Below, piece by piece: positions 43,155 to 52,756 of a stretch of 64,000 bases of DNA. Every line of letters starts with the position of its first letter. Position 1 is the first letter of the stretch. Source of the DNA: Mycolicibacterium hassiacum DSM 44199 (GTDB taxonomy: Bacteria > Actinomycetota > Actinomycetes > Mycobacteriales > Mycobacteriaceae); NCBI RefSeq assembly GCF_900603025.1, contig NZ_LR026975.1:4278001-4342000 (forward strand), written 5' to 3'. Made by a program: the position numbers and the translations under genes. The notes beneath the pieces are model-generated. The model saw only the letters and a program-made list of their open reading frames with translations. It searched no databases and was not told where the DNA came from.

Positions 43155-44413
43155 CGGCCACCTCCGTCCGGCATCAGCAGGTCGGCGACGCCGCCGGCCG
43201 GCGCGGATGCCGCCTCGGCCGGGGCCTCGGGAGCCGGGGGGACGTAGTCGGGGCGCATCCAGGCCTCGCTGTAGGTGACCTCGTTCGGACGCGCCTGGGC
43301 GCCGACGAAGAGGTTGAACCCCAGTGGCGGGAAGTTGTACTGCCGGTTCTTCACGATCGGCGCGAGGTACTGAACGCACAGTTTCGCGGCCTGTTCGGCG
43401 CCGAGGCGCGAGGCCGCCTCCACCGCGCCACAGAGGAATTGGATCGGATTCGCGAAATTGTTCGCCGCCAGTGCCCCGGTGAACGACCCGTTGGCCGGTT
43501 CGTAGATGTTGCTGAAATTCTGCAGCACGGTCGGGGCGACATGCAGCGCCTGCTTGATGTCGTCCATGCTTTCCACCAATGCGGTCGTGATCGAGGACAG
43601 CCGCTGAGCTGTGATGTCGAGCGCATCGCGGTTCTCGGCGGCGAAATGCCGCAGATCGCCGACGACCGCACGCAGGTCGGCCACCATCCGGCCGACCTTC
43701 TGCGGATCGTCGGCCAAGAGATTCGTCACCGCCGCCATGTTCCGGTTCAACTGTTCGAGCACGCCGGCGCTGTCGTGCAGCGCCGAGACAACCGTCGAGA
43801 GATTGCGCAGGGTGCCGAAGACGTCCTGGCTGTGATCGCCGAGCGCCGCCATCGCCCGCGACAGCTTCACGATCGTGTCGCGGATGCCCCTGCCCTGACC
43901 GTCGAGGTTGCGCGCCGCGGAGTTGATCAGGTGGCCGAGCGTGCTCACCCCACCGGGCTCGGTCGGTTGCAGCAGTTCGGTCACCCGCTGCAGTTGTTCG
44001 CGTACGTCGTCCCATTCGACCGGGACCGCGGTGCGTTCCTGCGGGATCTCCGCGCCGTCGGGCAGCGTCGGGCCGGACGTGTAGGCCGGGGTCAACTGGA
44101 TGGCGCGGCCCGTGACCAGCTGCGGCGACAGGATCACCGCGTTCACGTCGGCGGGCAGCTGGTACTTCTCGTCGACCCAGAAGGTGACCTTGACCCGCTC
44201 GGGCTGGGGTTCGATCGCCTCGATCCGGCCGACGCGTACCCCTTTGATCCGCACGTCGTCGCCGGGGAACACCCCGATGCTGGTGTCGAAATAGGCGATC
44301 ACCGTCCGCCGCGACGCGCTCTGCACACCGCGCACGGCCAGTACCGCGCCGCCGACAAGCACCATCACCAGCACCACACCCAGTACCAGACGTGTTCTGC
44401 CCCGCCCGATCAC
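43151..44413 (-). CDS. mceD: MceD-type protein
   Basis: A 420-residue MCE protein with an N-terminal transmembrane segment (VLGVVLVMVLVGGAVLAV), an MCE domain beginning RRTVIAYFDTSIGVFPGDDV, and a helical tunnel region to about residue 330, followed by a Pro/Ala-rich tail. GTG at 44413 overlaps mceC (GTGA). It is part of the yrbEAB-mceA-F operon; no mceG ATPase gene is present, as usual for mycobacteria, where one MceG encoded elsewhere serves all systems. Confidence 0.95.
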   Translation of the reverse strand: MIGRGRTRLVLGVVLVMVLVGGAVLAVRGVQSASRRTVIAYFDTSIGVFPGDDVRIKGVRVGRIEAIEPQPERVKVTFWVDEKYQLPADVNAVILSPQLVTGRAIQLTPAYTSGPTLPDGAEIPQERTAVPVEWDDVREQLQRVTELLQPTEPGGVSTLGHLINSAARNLDGQGRGIRDTIVKLSRAMAALGDHSQDVFGTLRNLSTVVSALHDSAGVLEQLNRNMAAVTNLLADDPQKVGRMVADLRAVVGDLRHFAAENRDALDITAQRLSSITTALVESMDDIKQALHVAPTVLQNFSNIYEPANGSFTGALAANNFANPIQFLCGAVEAASRLGAEQAAKLCVQYLAPIVKNRQYNFPPLGFNLFVGAQARPNEVTYSEAWMRPDYVPPAPEAPAEAASAPAGGVADLLMPDGGGR

Positions 44414-45675
44414 TCGTCACCTCCTGTGCTCTCGGTTCCTGTGTCGGCCGCCGGTCCGGGCGGCGGCGCGGGCGGCCCGGGCGGCGGCCCGCCCGGTGCC
44501 GGCGCGGGTTCGGGTTCGCGGTACGGATAGCGCGGATCGCCCGGCTTGCCGGTGATCGCGTCCGGCACGCTCAGATGCGGCTCGCCGCCCTGCCCGGTGC
44601 GTGGATGCGGCATCGGCAGCGCCGGCGTCGCCGGCTGCCCGGTCTGGGGGTCGCTGAGCTGCGACGGTGGCAGGACCGCGGGGTCGAGGCCGAGATCGGA
44701 GAAGGCAGCCTCGACGAACGGCTGAACGAATTGCCCGGGAAGGAGATTGGCCAGATACGCCTTGAAGAAAGGCCCGGATCCGAGTGACTCCCCCAGTGCC
44801 ATCGCGTAGGTATGCAGCCCCGCGATGGCTTGTTGGACACGGTCGCGGCGGTCGTCGATGATCGTCAGGACGCCGTTGAGCTTGTCCAGTGCCGGCTTTA
44901 GCTGGGTCCGGTTCTCCTCGATGAACGCCTTGAGTTCCCGTGCCGCCGCGGAGACGGAGTGCCAAACCTCGTCGAGCGCGGCGCTCTGCAGCCGAAGCTC
45001 GGCGAGCAGCGCGTTGGTCTGGTGCACCAGCGTGACGATCTGGTCGGTCCGCTCGGCGAGCACCCCGCTTGATTTGGCCGCGTTGTCGAGCAGTTTGCGG
45101 AGATTTGCGTCGCGCTCGTTAAGCGTCTGGGCGATCCGCCCCACACCCTGCACCGCCCGCTGCAACTCCTCCGGTGTGTCGGCGAACGTGTCGGCCAGCG
45201 TTTGTAGCGACGCCGACACCTGCTCGGTTTCGATCTCGCCGATCGTGGCGGCGAGATCGCCGAGTGCGTCCGGCAGTTGGTACGGCGAGGTGGTCCGGCT
45301 CAGCGGAATCGTGCCGTCCAGCGGTTGTTCACCGCGCGGCAGGACCTCCAGGACCTTCGTACCGAGCAGGCTCTTGGCCCGGATGCGGGCCTCCGACCGG
45401 TCTCCGATGTGAATGTCCTTGTCGACCGAGAAGGTGATGACCACGCGGTCCCCCTCGAGGTCGATATTCGACACCCGGCCGGCCGGGAACCCGGATACCT
45501 CCACGTCAGCACCGGCGTAGAGCCCACCGGCGTCCTCGAACTCCGCGATGTAGCTTTTGCCCTGGTCGATCAGCGGGAGATTCTGCAGGTTCAGCGCCAC
45601 GGCACAGACGCCCAAGACGCCGACCAGTCCGGCGATGCCGATGACCGACACGTTGCGTTCGGAGAACGACCTCAT
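44410..45675 (-). CDS. mceC: MceC-type protein
   Basis: A 421-residue MCE protein: a membrane segment after MRSFSERNVSVIG, an MCE domain from YIAEFEDAGGLYAGADV, a helical region, and a long Pro-rich C-terminal tail (PAPAPGGPPPGPPAPPPGP), typical of MceC proteins and possibly spanning the periplasmic layer. ATG at 45675 overlaps the mceB stop (ATGA); GTG at 45687 is an alternative that adds four residues. Confidence 0.94.
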   Translation of the reverse strand: MRSFSERNVSVIGIAGLVGVLGVCAVALNLQNLPLIDQGKSYIAEFEDAGGLYAGADVEVSGFPAGRVSNIDLEGDRVVITFSVDKDIHIGDRSEARIRAKSLLGTKVLEVLPRGEQPLDGTIPLSRTTSPYQLPDALGDLAATIGEIETEQVSASLQTLADTFADTPEELQRAVQGVGRIAQTLNERDANLRKLLDNAAKSSGVLAERTDQIVTLVHQTNALLAELRLQSAALDEVWHSVSAAARELKAFIEENRTQLKPALDKLNGVLTIIDDRRDRVQQAIAGLHTYAMALGESLGSGPFFKAYLANLLPGQFVQPFVEAAFSDLGLDPAVLPPSQLSDPQTGQPATPALPMPHPRTGQGGEPHLSVPDAITGKPGDPRYPYREPEPAPAPGGPPPGPPAPPPGPAADTGTESTGGDE

Positions 45676-46688
45676 CGTGGTGCGCACCGTCCCGTCGTCT
45701 GGCTCGCGACCTTGACATAGACCGGCTGTCCGCCCTTGCCGTTGACTTTCAGGATCAGGTCGCAGAGGTAGAAGTTGAAGAAGTCGCCGTACATCGTCTG
45801 CCGGTTGAGCACCCGGTATTTGTCGGGCAACTGGTCGAGCAGCCGTTCCAGGTACTCGTGGTCGGCGACGGCGATAGCGGCGGCCCGGTCGAGTTCGCCG
45901 ACCACCTTCCGGAACGGTTCCCGCGCCTGTCCCAGCAGTTGCGCGAACGAGTCTGCGCCACCGTTGATCTGCGCAACGGCATCGGACAGCTCCGCCCGCC
46001 TGGCGGCGAGCCCGTCCACCAGATCCGACAGCGTGCTGACGGTCTGGTCAAAACGGTCCCGCTGGGCGCCCAGCGTCCCGAGCACCGTGCTCAGGTTGTC
46101 GATGACCTGTCCGATCAACAGATCGCGGTCGGCCAGGGTATTAGTCACCGCCGCGGCCTGGTCGAGGAAGGAGGCGATGGTCGGACCCTGTCCCTGGAAC
46201 GCCTTGATGAGCTGGCCGGTCAACTCGTTCATCTGCTCCGGCTCGAGCGCGCGGAACAACGGCCGGAAGCCGCCAATCAGCGCGTCGAGATCCAGCGCGG
46301 GCTCGGTTCGGTCCACCGGGATGGTGCCTCCCGGCTCAAGCCGCTGGACCCCGCCGCTGCCCTCCAGCAACGCCATGAACCGGTTGCCGATCGGATCGTC
46401 GTAGCGGATCTGGGCCCGCGTCCCCTCGGTCAGCACCACCGTGCTGTCCGCCGAGAACTCCACCCGCACCGTCGAGTCACGGTTGACGGTAATGGATTTG
46501 ACTTTTCCGACCTCCACGCCCGCGATCCGTACGGTGTCCCCCTTCTTCAGGCCGGAGACGTTGTGAAACTCGGCGAAATAGCTGTTGCCGCTGCTGAACC
46601 GGAAGTCACCGAAGACGGTCAGCAGCGCGAAGGCACCGAAGGCGCAGACGAGCAGGAACGCCGCGAGGCGCCACAGCACCGCCCTCAT
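45672..46688 (-). CDS. mceB: MceB-type protein
   Basis: A 338-residue MCE protein: an N-terminal membrane segment (LAAFLLVCAFGAFALLTVFG), an MCE domain from YFAEFHNVSGLKKGDTVRIA, the helical tunnel region, and a short tail with two Cys residues (FYLCDL, GRCAPR). The start ATG at 46688 gives MRAVLWRLA; upstream frame belongs to mceA in another phase. MceB proteins are the shortest of the set, as here. Confidence 0.94.
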   Translation of the reverse strand: MRAVLWRLAAFLLVCAFGAFALLTVFGDFRFSSGNSYFAEFHNVSGLKKGDTVRIAGVEVGKVKSITVNRDSTVRVEFSADSTVVLTEGTRAQIRYDDPIGNRFMALLEGSGGVQRLEPGGTIPVDRTEPALDLDALIGGFRPLFRALEPEQMNELTGQLIKAFQGQGPTIASFLDQAAAVTNTLADRDLLIGQVIDNLSTVLGTLGAQRDRFDQTVSTLSDLVDGLAARRAELSDAVAQINGGADSFAQLLGQAREPFRKVVGELDRAAAIAVADHEYLERLLDQLPDKYRVLNRQTMYGDFFNFYLCDLILKVNGKGGQPVYVKVASQTTGRCAPR

Positions 46689-46731
46689 GCTTCCCACGTA
46701 TTCACCCCCAGGGTTGCTCGGTCGTCGGTGG

Positions 46732-48087
46732 TCACGGTGTCTGGCCGTTCCGGTCCGGGTGGGCCGGGCCCGGTTCGGGCCCGGCCGGCGGCACGCCCGG
46801 CCACAACGGCACCCCGCCGGGCCCGTACATCGGCGCCCCGTACGGAGGGGCACCCGGATAGGGCACCGGACCGATCGCCGGCCCCGGCAGACACTTGCGG
46901 ACGTCGGGGGGCTCGGGAACCGCACGAGTGACCGGGAACCAGTTCGCCGCGCACGTCGTGCCGATCCCGGGGTTGGGCCGGATGTCGACCCCAGTGCCCC
47001 ACCCGGTGTTGGTGATCAGCTTGCGAACCGGGAAGTTCTTCGCGACGTCGGGCAGCGACCCACAGCCGGGTTTGCCGCCGGGACCGCCTTTGGCCGCCAC
47101 CACCGGCAGGTGCCGGGGGTACTCGTAGAGGTCGTTGCCGAGCAGCAACCCGACGTCGAAGATCAGCGAGCGCCGGTCGGCGCCGCCGTAGGCGTCGTAG
47201 GCGCCGTTCTCCAGCAGGAACTGCGACCCTTGCAGCAGACAGGTGTAGGTTGGGCTGTATTCGCGCAGCAGCGCGATCGTCGGCTCGAGCCGGTCGGCGG
47301 TCGCGTTGAAGTCGTCCTTGCTCCGCTCGAGCAGATCCGCGCCTGCACCGCCGAATCCGGCCACGCTCAGCAACAGCGCATCGAAGGCCTGCGCGTGGTC
47401 GACCACGGTCTGCCCGGTCGTCGTCGCGGCGTCGAGCACCGTCACCAGATGTGCGGCCGCGGCCGCGTAGGTGTCGTTGAATCCCTTGAACGCCTGCCAG
47501 TCCGCACGGATGAGGTCGTGGCGGTCGTTGAGCGCCTGGAGCACCTCGTTGAGGCCGGTGGTCGCGGCGCCGATGCGCTCGCCCTGCCCACGAAGCGCCT
47601 CCGCGACCGCGGTCAAGATGCCGTTCAGCTTCGCCGGGTCGATCATCCCGATCAGCTCGACAACGTTCTCGAAGACCGTATTGACCTCGGTGGCAACGTT
47701 TCTGACCTGCAGCTCCGCACCCGCGGCCAGCCGCTGCGAGCTGGGGTGCTCCGGGACGACGAGGTTGACGAACTTCGCGCCGAAAGCCGTGGTCGAGGCG
47801 ATTTCAGGTACGACATTGGCTGGAATGCGCGGGAGCTGATCGGAAAAGAGCTCCAGCGTCACCCGTGCACCGTCACCGGTGCTCTCGACCTTGCCGACCT
47901 TGCCCACCTCGACGCCACGCATCTTCACCATGGCGTTCGGTTCGAGGATGATGCCCGAGCGTTCGGCCGTCACGATCACCGGAACCGTCGTGGTGAAGGC
48001 CCCGGCAAAGCAGGCCGAGGTGACCACCACGAAGCCGACGACGAACACGATGAGGATCAACGCCCACCAACCGGGACGAAGGCGCAT
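46732..48087 (-). CDS. mceA: MceA-type protein
   Basis: A 451-residue MCE protein: a membrane segment after MRLRPGWWALI, an MCE domain with VPVIVTAERSGIILEPNAMV and MRGVEVGKVGKV, a helical region, a Cys-containing periplasmic part, and a Pro/Gly-rich tail. ATG at 48087 is preceded by CGGAGAA; the long upstream frame is yrbEB in another phase. MceA is the first substrate-binding subunit of the operon. Confidence 0.94.
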   Translation of the reverse strand: MRLRPGWWALILIVFVVGFVVVTSACFAGAFTTTVPVIVTAERSGIILEPNAMVKMRGVEVGKVGKVESTGDGARVTLELFSDQLPRIPANVVPEIASTTAFGAKFVNLVVPEHPSSQRLAAGAELQVRNVATEVNTVFENVVELIGMIDPAKLNGILTAVAEALRGQGERIGAATTGLNEVLQALNDRHDLIRADWQAFKGFNDTYAAAAAHLVTVLDAATTTGQTVVDHAQAFDALLLSVAGFGGAGADLLERSKDDFNATADRLEPTIALLREYSPTYTCLLQGSQFLLENGAYDAYGGADRRSLIFDVGLLLGNDLYEYPRHLPVVAAKGGPGGKPGCGSLPDVAKNFPVRKLITNTGWGTGVDIRPNPGIGTTCAANWFPVTRAVPEPPDVRKCLPGPAIGPVPYPGAPPYGAPMYGPGGVPLWPGVPPAGPEPGPAHPDRNGQTP

Positions 48088-48113
48088 TTCTCCGGGTCTT
48101 GGTTCCACAGCAG

Positions 48114-48980
48114 CTATCCCGCCAGGTTGAAGTTGCCCGTCTGGCCGTACACGGCCAGGGAGATGAAGATGATCACCACTGCGGTCACGATCATCGAGGT
48201 GCGGACCGCGCGGCCGACCGCCTCGCCGACGCCGGCCGGACCGCCCGAGGCGGTGTAGCCGTAATAGGTGTGCACCAGCATGACCGCGATCGCGATCGCG
48301 ACCACCTGGACGAAGGACCAGACCAGATCGGTCGGGTTCAAGAACGTGTTGAAGTAGTGGTCGTAGACACCGGACCCTTGGCCGTAGATGACCGTCGTGC
48401 CGGTGCGGGCGGACAGGAACGCCATCATGATGGCCACGCAGTACAGCGGGATGACGACGATTACGCCGGCGAGTAGCCGCGTCGTGGCCAGATACGTGAT
48501 GCTCGGGATGCCGATCACCTCGAGTGCGTCGATCTCCTCGTTGATCCGCATCGCGCCGATCTGTGCGGTCGCGCCAGCGCCGATGGTCGCCGCCAGCGCG
48601 ACCGCGGTCGTCCCGGGCACGATGAGCCGGACGTTGAAGAACGCCGACGCAAAACCGGTGAGCGCTTCGAAACCCACCGCGGCGAGCTGGTTGTACCCCT
48701 GTACCGCGACCAGACCCCCGGTGGTGATGGTGAGGAACCCGACGATGACGACGGTGCCACCGATCACGGCCAGCGCCCCGGTGCCCAGCCCCATTGCGGC
48801 GATCAACCGCAGCAGCTCGGCGCGATAGCGGATGACCGCATCGGGGATCGCGGCCAGGGTCCGGGCGTAGAACTCCGTCTGCCTGCCGATCCGGTTCCAT
48901 TCGCCAACGGCACGGCCGCGGATCGCCCGCAACCGGTTGAACGGCCGGCTCGGCACGGCGATAAGCATGGTTTTCGACAT
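48114..48980 (-). CDS. yrbEB: YrbEB-type Mce permease (MlaE family)
   Basis: A 288-residue integral membrane permease of the MlaE/YrbE family with about five or six membrane helices. The family motif EIDALEVIGI is present in MRINEEIDALEVIGIPSITY, the coupling helix that contacts the MceG ATPase. It forms a heterodimer with the YrbEA protein; the genes overlap by one base (TGATG at 48980). The start ATG at 48980 gives MSKTMLIAVP. Confidence 0.95.
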   Translation of the reverse strand: MSKTMLIAVPSRPFNRLRAIRGRAVGEWNRIGRQTEFYARTLAAIPDAVIRYRAELLRLIAAMGLGTGALAVIGGTVVIVGFLTITTGGLVAVQGYNQLAAVGFEALTGFASAFFNVRLIVPGTTAVALAATIGAGATAQIGAMRINEEIDALEVIGIPSITYLATTRLLAGVIVVIPLYCVAIMMAFLSARTGTTVIYGQGSGVYDHYFNTFLNPTDLVWSFVQVVAIAIAVMLVHTYYGYTASGGPAGVGEAVGRAVRTSMIVTAVVIIFISLAVYGQTGNFNLAG

Positions 48981-49747
48981 CAGACGGTGAACTGGATTCC
49001 GACAGCGGTGACCACGATGTTGATCGCGAAGAGCACCATGAACGAGAAGACGACGGTCTCGTTGACGGCGTTGCCGACACCGGCCGGGCCACCGCCCACC
49101 GAGATTCCCTTGTAGCAGGCGATCAGTCCGGCCGCCATGCCGAACAACGTCGCCTTGATCAGCGACACGATCACATCGCCGATCCCGGTGAGCAGGGTGA
49201 GGCCGGTGACGAACGCTCCGGCCGAGACGTGCTGCACGTAGACGACGAAGAAGAACGCGCCCACCAGACCGACCATGATCACCGATGAGGCCAACGCCAA
49301 CGAGACGGTCGTCGCCGCGAGCACGCGCGGCACCACCAGCGCCTGGATCGGGTCGACACCCATCACCCGCAACGCATCCAGCTCGTCGCGGATCGTCCGC
49401 GCGCCCAGATCGGCACACATGGCTGTCGCGCCGGCCCCCGAGACCACCAGCACTGTGACGATCGGCCCGATCTGGTTCACGGTGCCGATGGCCGCCCCGG
49501 TACCCGAGTAGTCGGCGGCGCCGAACTCCGAGAGCAGGACGTTGAAGGTGAACACCAGCAGCACCGAGTACGGCATGGTCAGCAGCAGCGCCGGGACAAC
49601 CGAAACCCTTGCCACGAACCATGTCTGGTGCACGTACTCGCGCCAGGCGAACGGTGGGCGGAACATCTGCACCAGCGTGTCCAGGGACATGGCGAAGAAT
49701 CCGCCTACGGCGCGGACCGGTTTGGTTTCGATCAGCGCGGCGACCAT
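48980..49747 (-). CDS. yrbEA: YrbEA-type Mce permease (MlaE family)
   Basis: A 255-residue MlaE-family permease, first gene of the mce operon. The coupling-helix motif is TIRDELDALRVMGVDPIQ. ATG at 49747 follows GGGAGGGG and gives MVAALIETKP; the frame stays open to 49942, but no upstream start has a ribosome site. Together with YrbEB it forms the inner-membrane core through which the substrate delivered by MceA-F enters the cell. Confidence 0.95.
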   Translation of the reverse strand: MVAALIETKPVRAVGGFFAMSLDTLVQMFRPPFAWREYVHQTWFVARVSVVPALLLTMPYSVLLVFTFNVLLSEFGAADYSGTGAAIGTVNQIGPIVTVLVVSGAGATAMCADLGARTIRDELDALRVMGVDPIQALVVPRVLAATTVSLALASSVIMVGLVGAFFFVVYVQHVSAGAFVTGLTLLTGIGDVIVSLIKATLFGMAAGLIACYKGISVGGGPAGVGNAVNETVVFSFMVLFAINIVVTAVGIQFTV

Positions 49748-50068
49748 CAACACCCCTCCCGACTCCGGGCGCCGGCCGACACCGCAATGTCTCGACCGGC
49801 TGAATGGATGGAAGCGACAATAGTTCGGGTTCACCGCGTTGACAGCTCCCCTATGGGACATATCAGCTGCCCCTTTTGGGGTATACCCGAATCTGACGGT
49901 CGTCAGTTGATCACATCGATTGCCCACCAATGTAATTACCACGATGGTAAGTTTGGACGCGAAAGATGCAACCTACCGAGCAGAAGTGAAATCGCTTAGA
50001 GGGCAGGTGAACCCACCATAGAAATCCGAATCGTGCTGAACTACAGCGTGATTAGGCCACAGATAGAG
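49748..50068 (-). promoter_or_regulatory. mce operon promoter region with three palindromes
   Basis: A 321-bp gene-free stretch between the LuxR-type gene and yrbEA, AT-rich for this genome. It holds the perfect palindrome TTACCACGATGGTAA (49936-49950), CTGACGGTCGTCAG (49893-49906), and a CCCC-TTTT-GGGG hairpin (49870-49881). These are candidate sites for the two LuxR-type regulators encoded just upstream. The promoter itself cannot be fixed by eye. Confidence 0.55.
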
Positions 50069-51145
50069 TTACTGGAAGGCCGACCGGGATTTTCCGATCT
50101 CGTCCAGATAGAGCGCAATCGCCTCGGAACGGTTGACCGCACCGATCTTTCGCAGGATCCGCTTCACGTGGGTCTTGACGGTCTCGACGGTGATAACGAG
50201 TTCCTCGGCAATCTCCGCGTTCGACGCACCAGCAACCAGTCGTTCGAAGACCTGCCGTTCACGTTCCGACAGGGCCGCGACCAACGGGGAGTCGGCGGGC
50301 AGGGCGGCGGGTTCGGCGGCGTCCTCGCGGTCGATTTCAAGCGAAATCGCCGCTGCAGCAAGACGATCAGCCCTTTCTGCGGCCAGCGCCGCAGCACGGG
50401 CGATCGCCACCCGCTGCGACTCCACCCGTTCGACGTTGAGCATCCGTTCCAACAGCACCGAGAACACCGACGTGAACGCGTCGACCATGTCGCGGTCGGC
50501 ATCTCGGGCCGGATAGCCGTCGGCCCGGCCGACATGGACGAGTGCGACCACGCGCCCGGCAGCGATGATGGGCGCAACGAGGTAGTGCACGGTGCCCAGG
50601 ATGTCCCGGTACCCCCGGGCCGGTGGGAGATCCATCTCCCAGGTAGGGATCGTGCGCTGTTCGGCGACACACCGTTGTTCGGGCGGGCACTCGCTGCGCG
50701 GGACCACCGACACACAGCCGCTGCCGCGGGCGTCCTCGACCACGTACGCGTCCTCCTCGACGAAGGAGACCAGCACGTGGTCGAATCCGAAGGCGTCGCG
50801 CAACTCGACGCATGCCCGGCGCACGAGCTGTTGCACCGAGCGGGCGTCGCGCAGCCTTCGGATCGAGGCCGTCAGCTCGCGGACTTGCCGAGCCCTCGAG
50901 TCATCGTGGCATTCCCGCGCCTCGATCTGGGCGTGCAGGAAGTCGACGAGCACGGCGCGCCTGGCATCCGCGCCCGGGCCGTACCAGATGTCCCGATCCG
51001 ACGCGATGACGCGCTTGATAACGTTGTCGGCCAAGGCAATTGATTCTTCCAGGGTGGATGCGTCGGGCACGGCCGAGACACTCAGCAGGTCGCAGATCCG
51101 ACGGTTGAGCTCATTGACCCGCGCAATCGCCGCATGGACGTTCAT
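50069..51145 (-). CDS. GAF-LuxR transcriptional regulator 2
   Basis: A 358-residue regulator. A helical N-terminal part is followed by a GAF-like sensor domain at about residues 100-240 (LVRRACVELRDAFGFDHVLV, then APIIAAGRVVALVHVGRADG). The C-terminal LuxR-type helix-turn-helix is LSERERQVFERLVAGASNAE, then ITVETVKTHVKRILRKIG. ATG at 51145 overlaps the preceding regulator stop by 4 bp, so the two are co-translated. No receiver domain or phospho-acceptor is seen; GAF domains of this kind bind small ligands. Position directly upstream of the mce operon, in the same direction, suggests it controls substrate uptake. Confidence 0.9.
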   Translation of the reverse strand: MNVHAAIARVNELNRRICDLLSVSAVPDASTLEESIALADNVIKRVIASDRDIWYGPGADARRAVLVDFLHAQIEARECHDDSRARQVRELTASIRRLRDARSVQQLVRRACVELRDAFGFDHVLVSFVEEDAYVVEDARGSGCVSVVPRSECPPEQRCVAEQRTIPTWEMDLPPARGYRDILGTVHYLVAPIIAAGRVVALVHVGRADGYPARDADRDMVDAFTSVFSVLLERMLNVERVESQRVAIARAAALAAERADRLAAAAISLEIDREDAAEPAALPADSPLVAALSERERQVFERLVAGASNAEIAEELVITVETVKTHVKRILRKIGAVNRSEAIALYLDEIGKSRSAFQ

Positions 51146-52272
51146 CGGGCCCCAGAGGTCAGTCCGGCGTAGGCGGCCACCGCCGCGGCACGGCTGGAGG
51201 TGTTGAGCTTCTTGGCGATGTGCTTCAGATGCGTCTTGACCGTTCCCTCGGAGATCATGAGATTTCGAGCGATCTGCCGATTGGTGGCCCCGGTGGCGAC
51301 CAGCGCCATGATCTCCCGCTCGCGTGCCGTCAGCGGTGCCTGCGGACCGCGCGGCTGCGGACCACCCGGCGCCTCGGCGGGCGCCAGCGCAGCCTCCGCC
51401 TGGCGCTGCGCCGACCGGCCGTCCAGGTTCTCGAGGTGCGCGAACAACTGCTCGACCTCGCGTTTCTGCTGCACCGCCCGGTGCGCCATCACCGCGCTTT
51501 CGAACGCGATCGCCAGGCATTCGGCGAAGGCCTCCAGCGACTCCAGGTGATGCATCGTCACCGTTCGATCGGTACGCGGGCGGTCGGCGTGCAGCATGCC
51601 GATGACGCGCCCCTGGGCGACGATCGGCGCGGCGATGTACCCCCAACTGCCCGAGGCCTCCACGATCTCCTTGAAGGTGCGGTGGTCCTCGTGCGGAGCA
51701 CTGACGAGGGCACCCGCACGCTTGCGCACCACCTCCGTCTCGAGCGGGGCGTCCGCGAGCTGCAGCTGCCGGCCGTCGATGTAGGCCTGAAACCGCTCCG
51801 TCTCGGGGTCGGAGTGGGCATTCTGCACATACAGGCGCTTGGGCCGCCAGACCGACCCCCGCACCGTCGAAATCATGCACCGCCGGAAGTCCAGCACGTC
51901 GCACACCACTTCCGGGGTGGTGTGGATCATCTCCTGCGGCTGCTGCCCCCGGAGCCGGCCCAGCGCCCGGCCGATGTCGGTCACCGCACTCCCCCATTGC
52001 CGCACCTCGTGATCGTGCAGTTCGTTCCGAAGCGCCAGCACCGATATCAGCAGATCCGAGCACGCGGCGATCTCCTCGGGATCGGCCGCCCGCAGCAGGC
52101 GCTCCTCGATGGCCCGCCCGAGCTCGATCAACTGGTCCCGTAGGACCCGCGGCGAATGCCCGTCGCGCGCCTCACTGCGGCTGCCTTCGGCGGCTGCGAT
52201 GATCGCCTCGGCCCGCTTCACCGCAGCCGACACGTCGGCGCCGACATCGGACAACGTCTGCGAAGTCAGCAT
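51142..52272 (-). CDS. GAF-LuxR transcriptional regulator 1
   Basis: A 376-residue paralogue of the next regulator: a coiled N-terminal part, a GAF-like domain (EVVCDVLDFRRCMISTVRG through YIAAPIVAQGRVIGMLHADR), a helical linker, and a LuxR-type helix-turn-helix at the end (LTAREREIMALVATGATN, then ISEGTVKTHLKHIAKKLN). ATG at 52272 is preceded by AAGGAGG at ideal spacing, better than GTG at 52293. The FadR-like operator at 52312-52322 lies 40 bp upstream, so the GntR system may govern both LuxR genes. Confidence 0.9.
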   Translation of the reverse strand: MLTSQTLSDVGADVSAAVKRAEAIIAAAEGSRSEARDGHSPRVLRDQLIELGRAIEERLLRAADPEEIAACSDLLISVLALRNELHDHEVRQWGSAVTDIGRALGRLRGQQPQEMIHTTPEVVCDVLDFRRCMISTVRGSVWRPKRLYVQNAHSDPETERFQAYIDGRQLQLADAPLETEVVRKRAGALVSAPHEDHRTFKEIVEASGSWGYIAAPIVAQGRVIGMLHADRPRTDRTVTMHHLESLEAFAECLAIAFESAVMAHRAVQQKREVEQLFAHLENLDGRSAQRQAEAALAPAEAPGGPQPRGPQAPLTAREREIMALVATGATNRQIARNLMISEGTVKTHLKHIAKKLNTSSRAAAVAAYAGLTSGAR

Positions 52273-52311
52273 TCGCTCCCTCCTTACCGCCACATCTCGA
52301 TCCGAGATAAA

Positions 52312-52322
52312 CGGTCAGACCA
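52312..52322. promoter_or_regulatory. FadR-like operator CGGTCAGACCA
   Basis: Fits GGTCNGACCA exactly in the core and lies 40 bp upstream of the first LuxR-type gene, just next to an AT-rich GATAAAC stretch. A related element, GGCCATACCA (52446-52455), lies further upstream and shares CGAATGGTATG on its reverse strand with the site at 63305. Confidence 0.6.
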
Positions 52323-52694
52323 CAGGGCCAAAATAGCACTAGCAAGTGGTGCGCGCCACATCCCGTTCGGCCGACACCCGACACCCGGTTGCCGATATCG
52401 GACTCAACTTGGCGTTTCGGCGAAATTCACCCGTTGGATCGGTTTGGCCATACCATTCGTGGCAAATCGGACTCGGACCGCTCCGATAAGCAGATTGGAA
52501 CGTGTTTCATCACCGCATAACGGCCGCCGTACCCCGCTCGTCATCCCCGACCGGGGGACCCCTATCGGTTTCCCGGGCGCCGGCCCACCCTCCACCGGTC
52601 CCAGATCAACGCCGCGGCGAACCGGCACACACGCCGGATCCGGCGTCGTAGCAGAGCGCGCCGCATCCCCCGTCGGGGGGACGACCGGAGCGGG
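52323..52694. other. Gene-free stretch upstream of LuxR operon
   Basis: No convincing coding frame. It contains small GC hairpins (CCCCGACCGGGG near 52546 and CCCCCGTCGGGGG near 52666) that may end transcripts arriving from the Rieske operon on the minus strand, and a weak match to the island operator at 52446-52455. The IS21-family element begins at its right end. Confidence 0.5.
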
Positions 52695-52756
52695 TGATTG
52701 CGCTCATCGAAAGTCCCCAGGTGTGCTCGCCGAAATTCCTCACCTGTGAGCAGCGG

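Noticed and set aside
49870-49881. CCCCTTTTGGGG as an intrinsic terminator of the LuxR genes
   Set aside because: The stem is only 4 bp and lies close to the mce promoter; an operator or chance palindrome is at least as likely.
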